Source: Desertimonas flava
Lineage (GTDB): Bacteria; Actinomycetota; Acidimicrobiia; Acidimicrobiales; Ilumatobacteraceae
Direction of reading: 5' to 3'
Assembly (NCBI RefSeq): GCF_003426815.1
Contig: NZ_QKYK01000007.1
Coordinates: forward strand, 1 to 64,000
DNA: 64,000 bases
Positions 63,402-64,000 of the stretch are shown here, piece after piece. The translations under genes and the position numbers were made by a program. Position 1 is the stretch's first letter. Every line of letters begins with the position of its first letter. The notes under the pieces are model-generated. The model was not told the DNA's origin, did not search any database, and saw nothing but the letters and a program-made list of their open reading frames with translations.

Positions 63402-64000
63402 GTGGAACCTCCGTTGTGGAGCGAAGGGGCGTCGCCGTGGCCGCACGAGCGCGAGGCGTTGGCGTTCGTTCGCACGCGACTGCCCGACTTCGAACCGTAT
63501 CGGGCGTGGTCCAACGTCGAGTTCATCGCCGAGGACGGCAGTGTCAACGAGGTCGACCTGCTGGCGATCACCCCACGTGGCTTCCTCCTCGTCGAGATCA
63601 AGTCGTTCCCCGGCGTGCTCACGGGCGACGGCCAACGTTGGCGTCACCGCTGGCCAGACGGGGGGGAACGATTCCTCGATCACCCGCTGATCCTGGCCAA
63701 CACGAAGGCGAAGCGGCTGAAGTCGCTGCTCTCCCGACAGCGGCCGTTCGCCAAGGAACGCGTCCCGTTCGTAACGGCGCTCGTGTTCCTGTCGTCGGCT
63801 GACCTCGAGTGCAACCTCCACAACGTCGGCCGGACGGGCGTCGCCGTGCGCGACGCCGACCCGGGCGCGCCGCCTCCTGTCGATCGGGGGTTTGGCGTCT
63901 TGCCTGGCATCATCCAGGCGCTCAAGGATCCGTCGGCCGCCGGGCTTCGGGCTGGCGCGATCAACAAGCCGATGTCCAAGCGGATCGCTGAGGCCATCGA
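63402..64000 (+). CDS. NERD-domain protein, probable PglW-like kinase (3' end beyond window)
   Basis: At least 199 residues, open to the window end. It begins MEPPLWSEGASPWPHEREAL and continues with RAWSNVEFIAEDGSVNEVDL and GFLLVEIKSFPG, the conserved aspartate and ExK of a NERD nuclease-like domain, then LILANTKAKRLKSLL. This N-terminus is the arrangement of PglW, the NERD plus serine/threonine kinase of BREX type 2 (Pgl) phage-defence systems. The kinase part would lie outside the window. GTG 63402 follows a weak purine-rich site (CTGAGGGA). Confidence 0.65.
   Translation, partial: MEPPLWSEGASPWPHEREALAFVRTRLPDFEPYRAWSNVEFIAEDGSVNEVDLLAITPRGFLLVEIKSFPGVLTGDGQRWRHRWPDGGERFLDHPLILANTKAKRLKSLLSRQRPFAKERVPFVTALVFLSSADLECNLHNVGRTGVAVRDADPGAPPPVDRGFGVLPGIIQALKDPSAAGLRAGAINKPMSKRIAEAI

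Noticed and set aside
60734-64000. Claiming a complete BREX type 2 system
   Set aside because: Only a NERD-domain N-terminus is visible; kinase, methylase and phosphatase genes would be outside the window.

Overview
The window reads as one contiguous piece of a free-living, very GC-rich actinobacterial chromosome. Three things suggest this: strong GC bias at third codon positions, many GTG starts, and promoters whose -10 box lies about 7 nt before the start codon (leaderless transcripts). An F420-type oxidoreductase and a mycoredoxin-like glutaredoxin fit too. The catabolic gene content and dense hairpin repeats suggest an Acidimicrobiia/Ilumatobacter-like heterotroph, but that is inference. 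No rRNA, tRNA, CRISPR array, transposase or phage gene was seen.

Region 1 (0.1-5.4 kb): a MarR regulator diverges from an operon of enoyl-CoA hydratase, acetoacetyl-CoA synthetase, 3-hydroxyacyl-CoA dehydrogenase and an amidohydrolase. The operon ends in an array of six 62-bp tandem repeats. Region 2 (5.8-21.8 kb) is a complete protocatechuate 4,5-cleavage module. pobA makes protocatechuate; ligA/ligB open the ring; ligC oxidises the semialdehyde; ligI opens the pyrone; galD, ligJ and ligK finish to pyruvate plus oxaloacetate. It also carries an SsuABC/TauABC-like importer, an MFS transporter, an alpha/beta hydrolase, an F420-type oxidoreductase and a MetE-like zinc methyltransferase. A FadR-type GntR gene sits in the middle, and the operator GATTGTnnACAATC recurs in all three control regions, so the module looks like one regulon.

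Region 3 (21.8-31.1 kb) is a mosaic: a DUF4143 ATPase, an SMP-30 lactonase, a hemerythrin, a PhyH dioxygenase diverging from an AraC regulator, a LarA-like racemase, a 3-hydroxyisobutyrate-dehydrogenase-like enzyme, and a sulfatase with a TetR regulator. Region 4 (31.2-40.0 kb) is an operon of GH3 glycosidase, oligopeptide/oligosaccharide-type ABC importer (with a permease-ATPase fusion) and a PhyH dioxygenase, behind a perfect 11-bp inverted repeat. Region 5 (40-43.4 kb) holds a glutaredoxin, an HTH protein, a secreted protein and a second DUF4143 ATPase.

Region 6 (43.4-59.5 kb) is the least familiar part. A MalFGK-type sugar importer, a GntR/HutC regulator, a GH94-like enzyme, ROK kinase, SIS isomerase, TIM-barrel epimerase and SDR are interleaved with five PhyH-type Fe(II)/2-oxoglutarate dioxygenases. 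A shared operator core TGTC-WW-GACA lies before three of its transcription units. It looks like an undescribed pathway that imports and oxidatively modifies a sugar or glycoside.

Region 7 (59.8-64 kb) has a secreted acidic protein followed by what appears to be the edge of a defence island: a PD-(D/E)XK nuclease-like protein, an AbiU2-like protein, and the NERD-domain start of a PglW-like kinase cut off by the window end.
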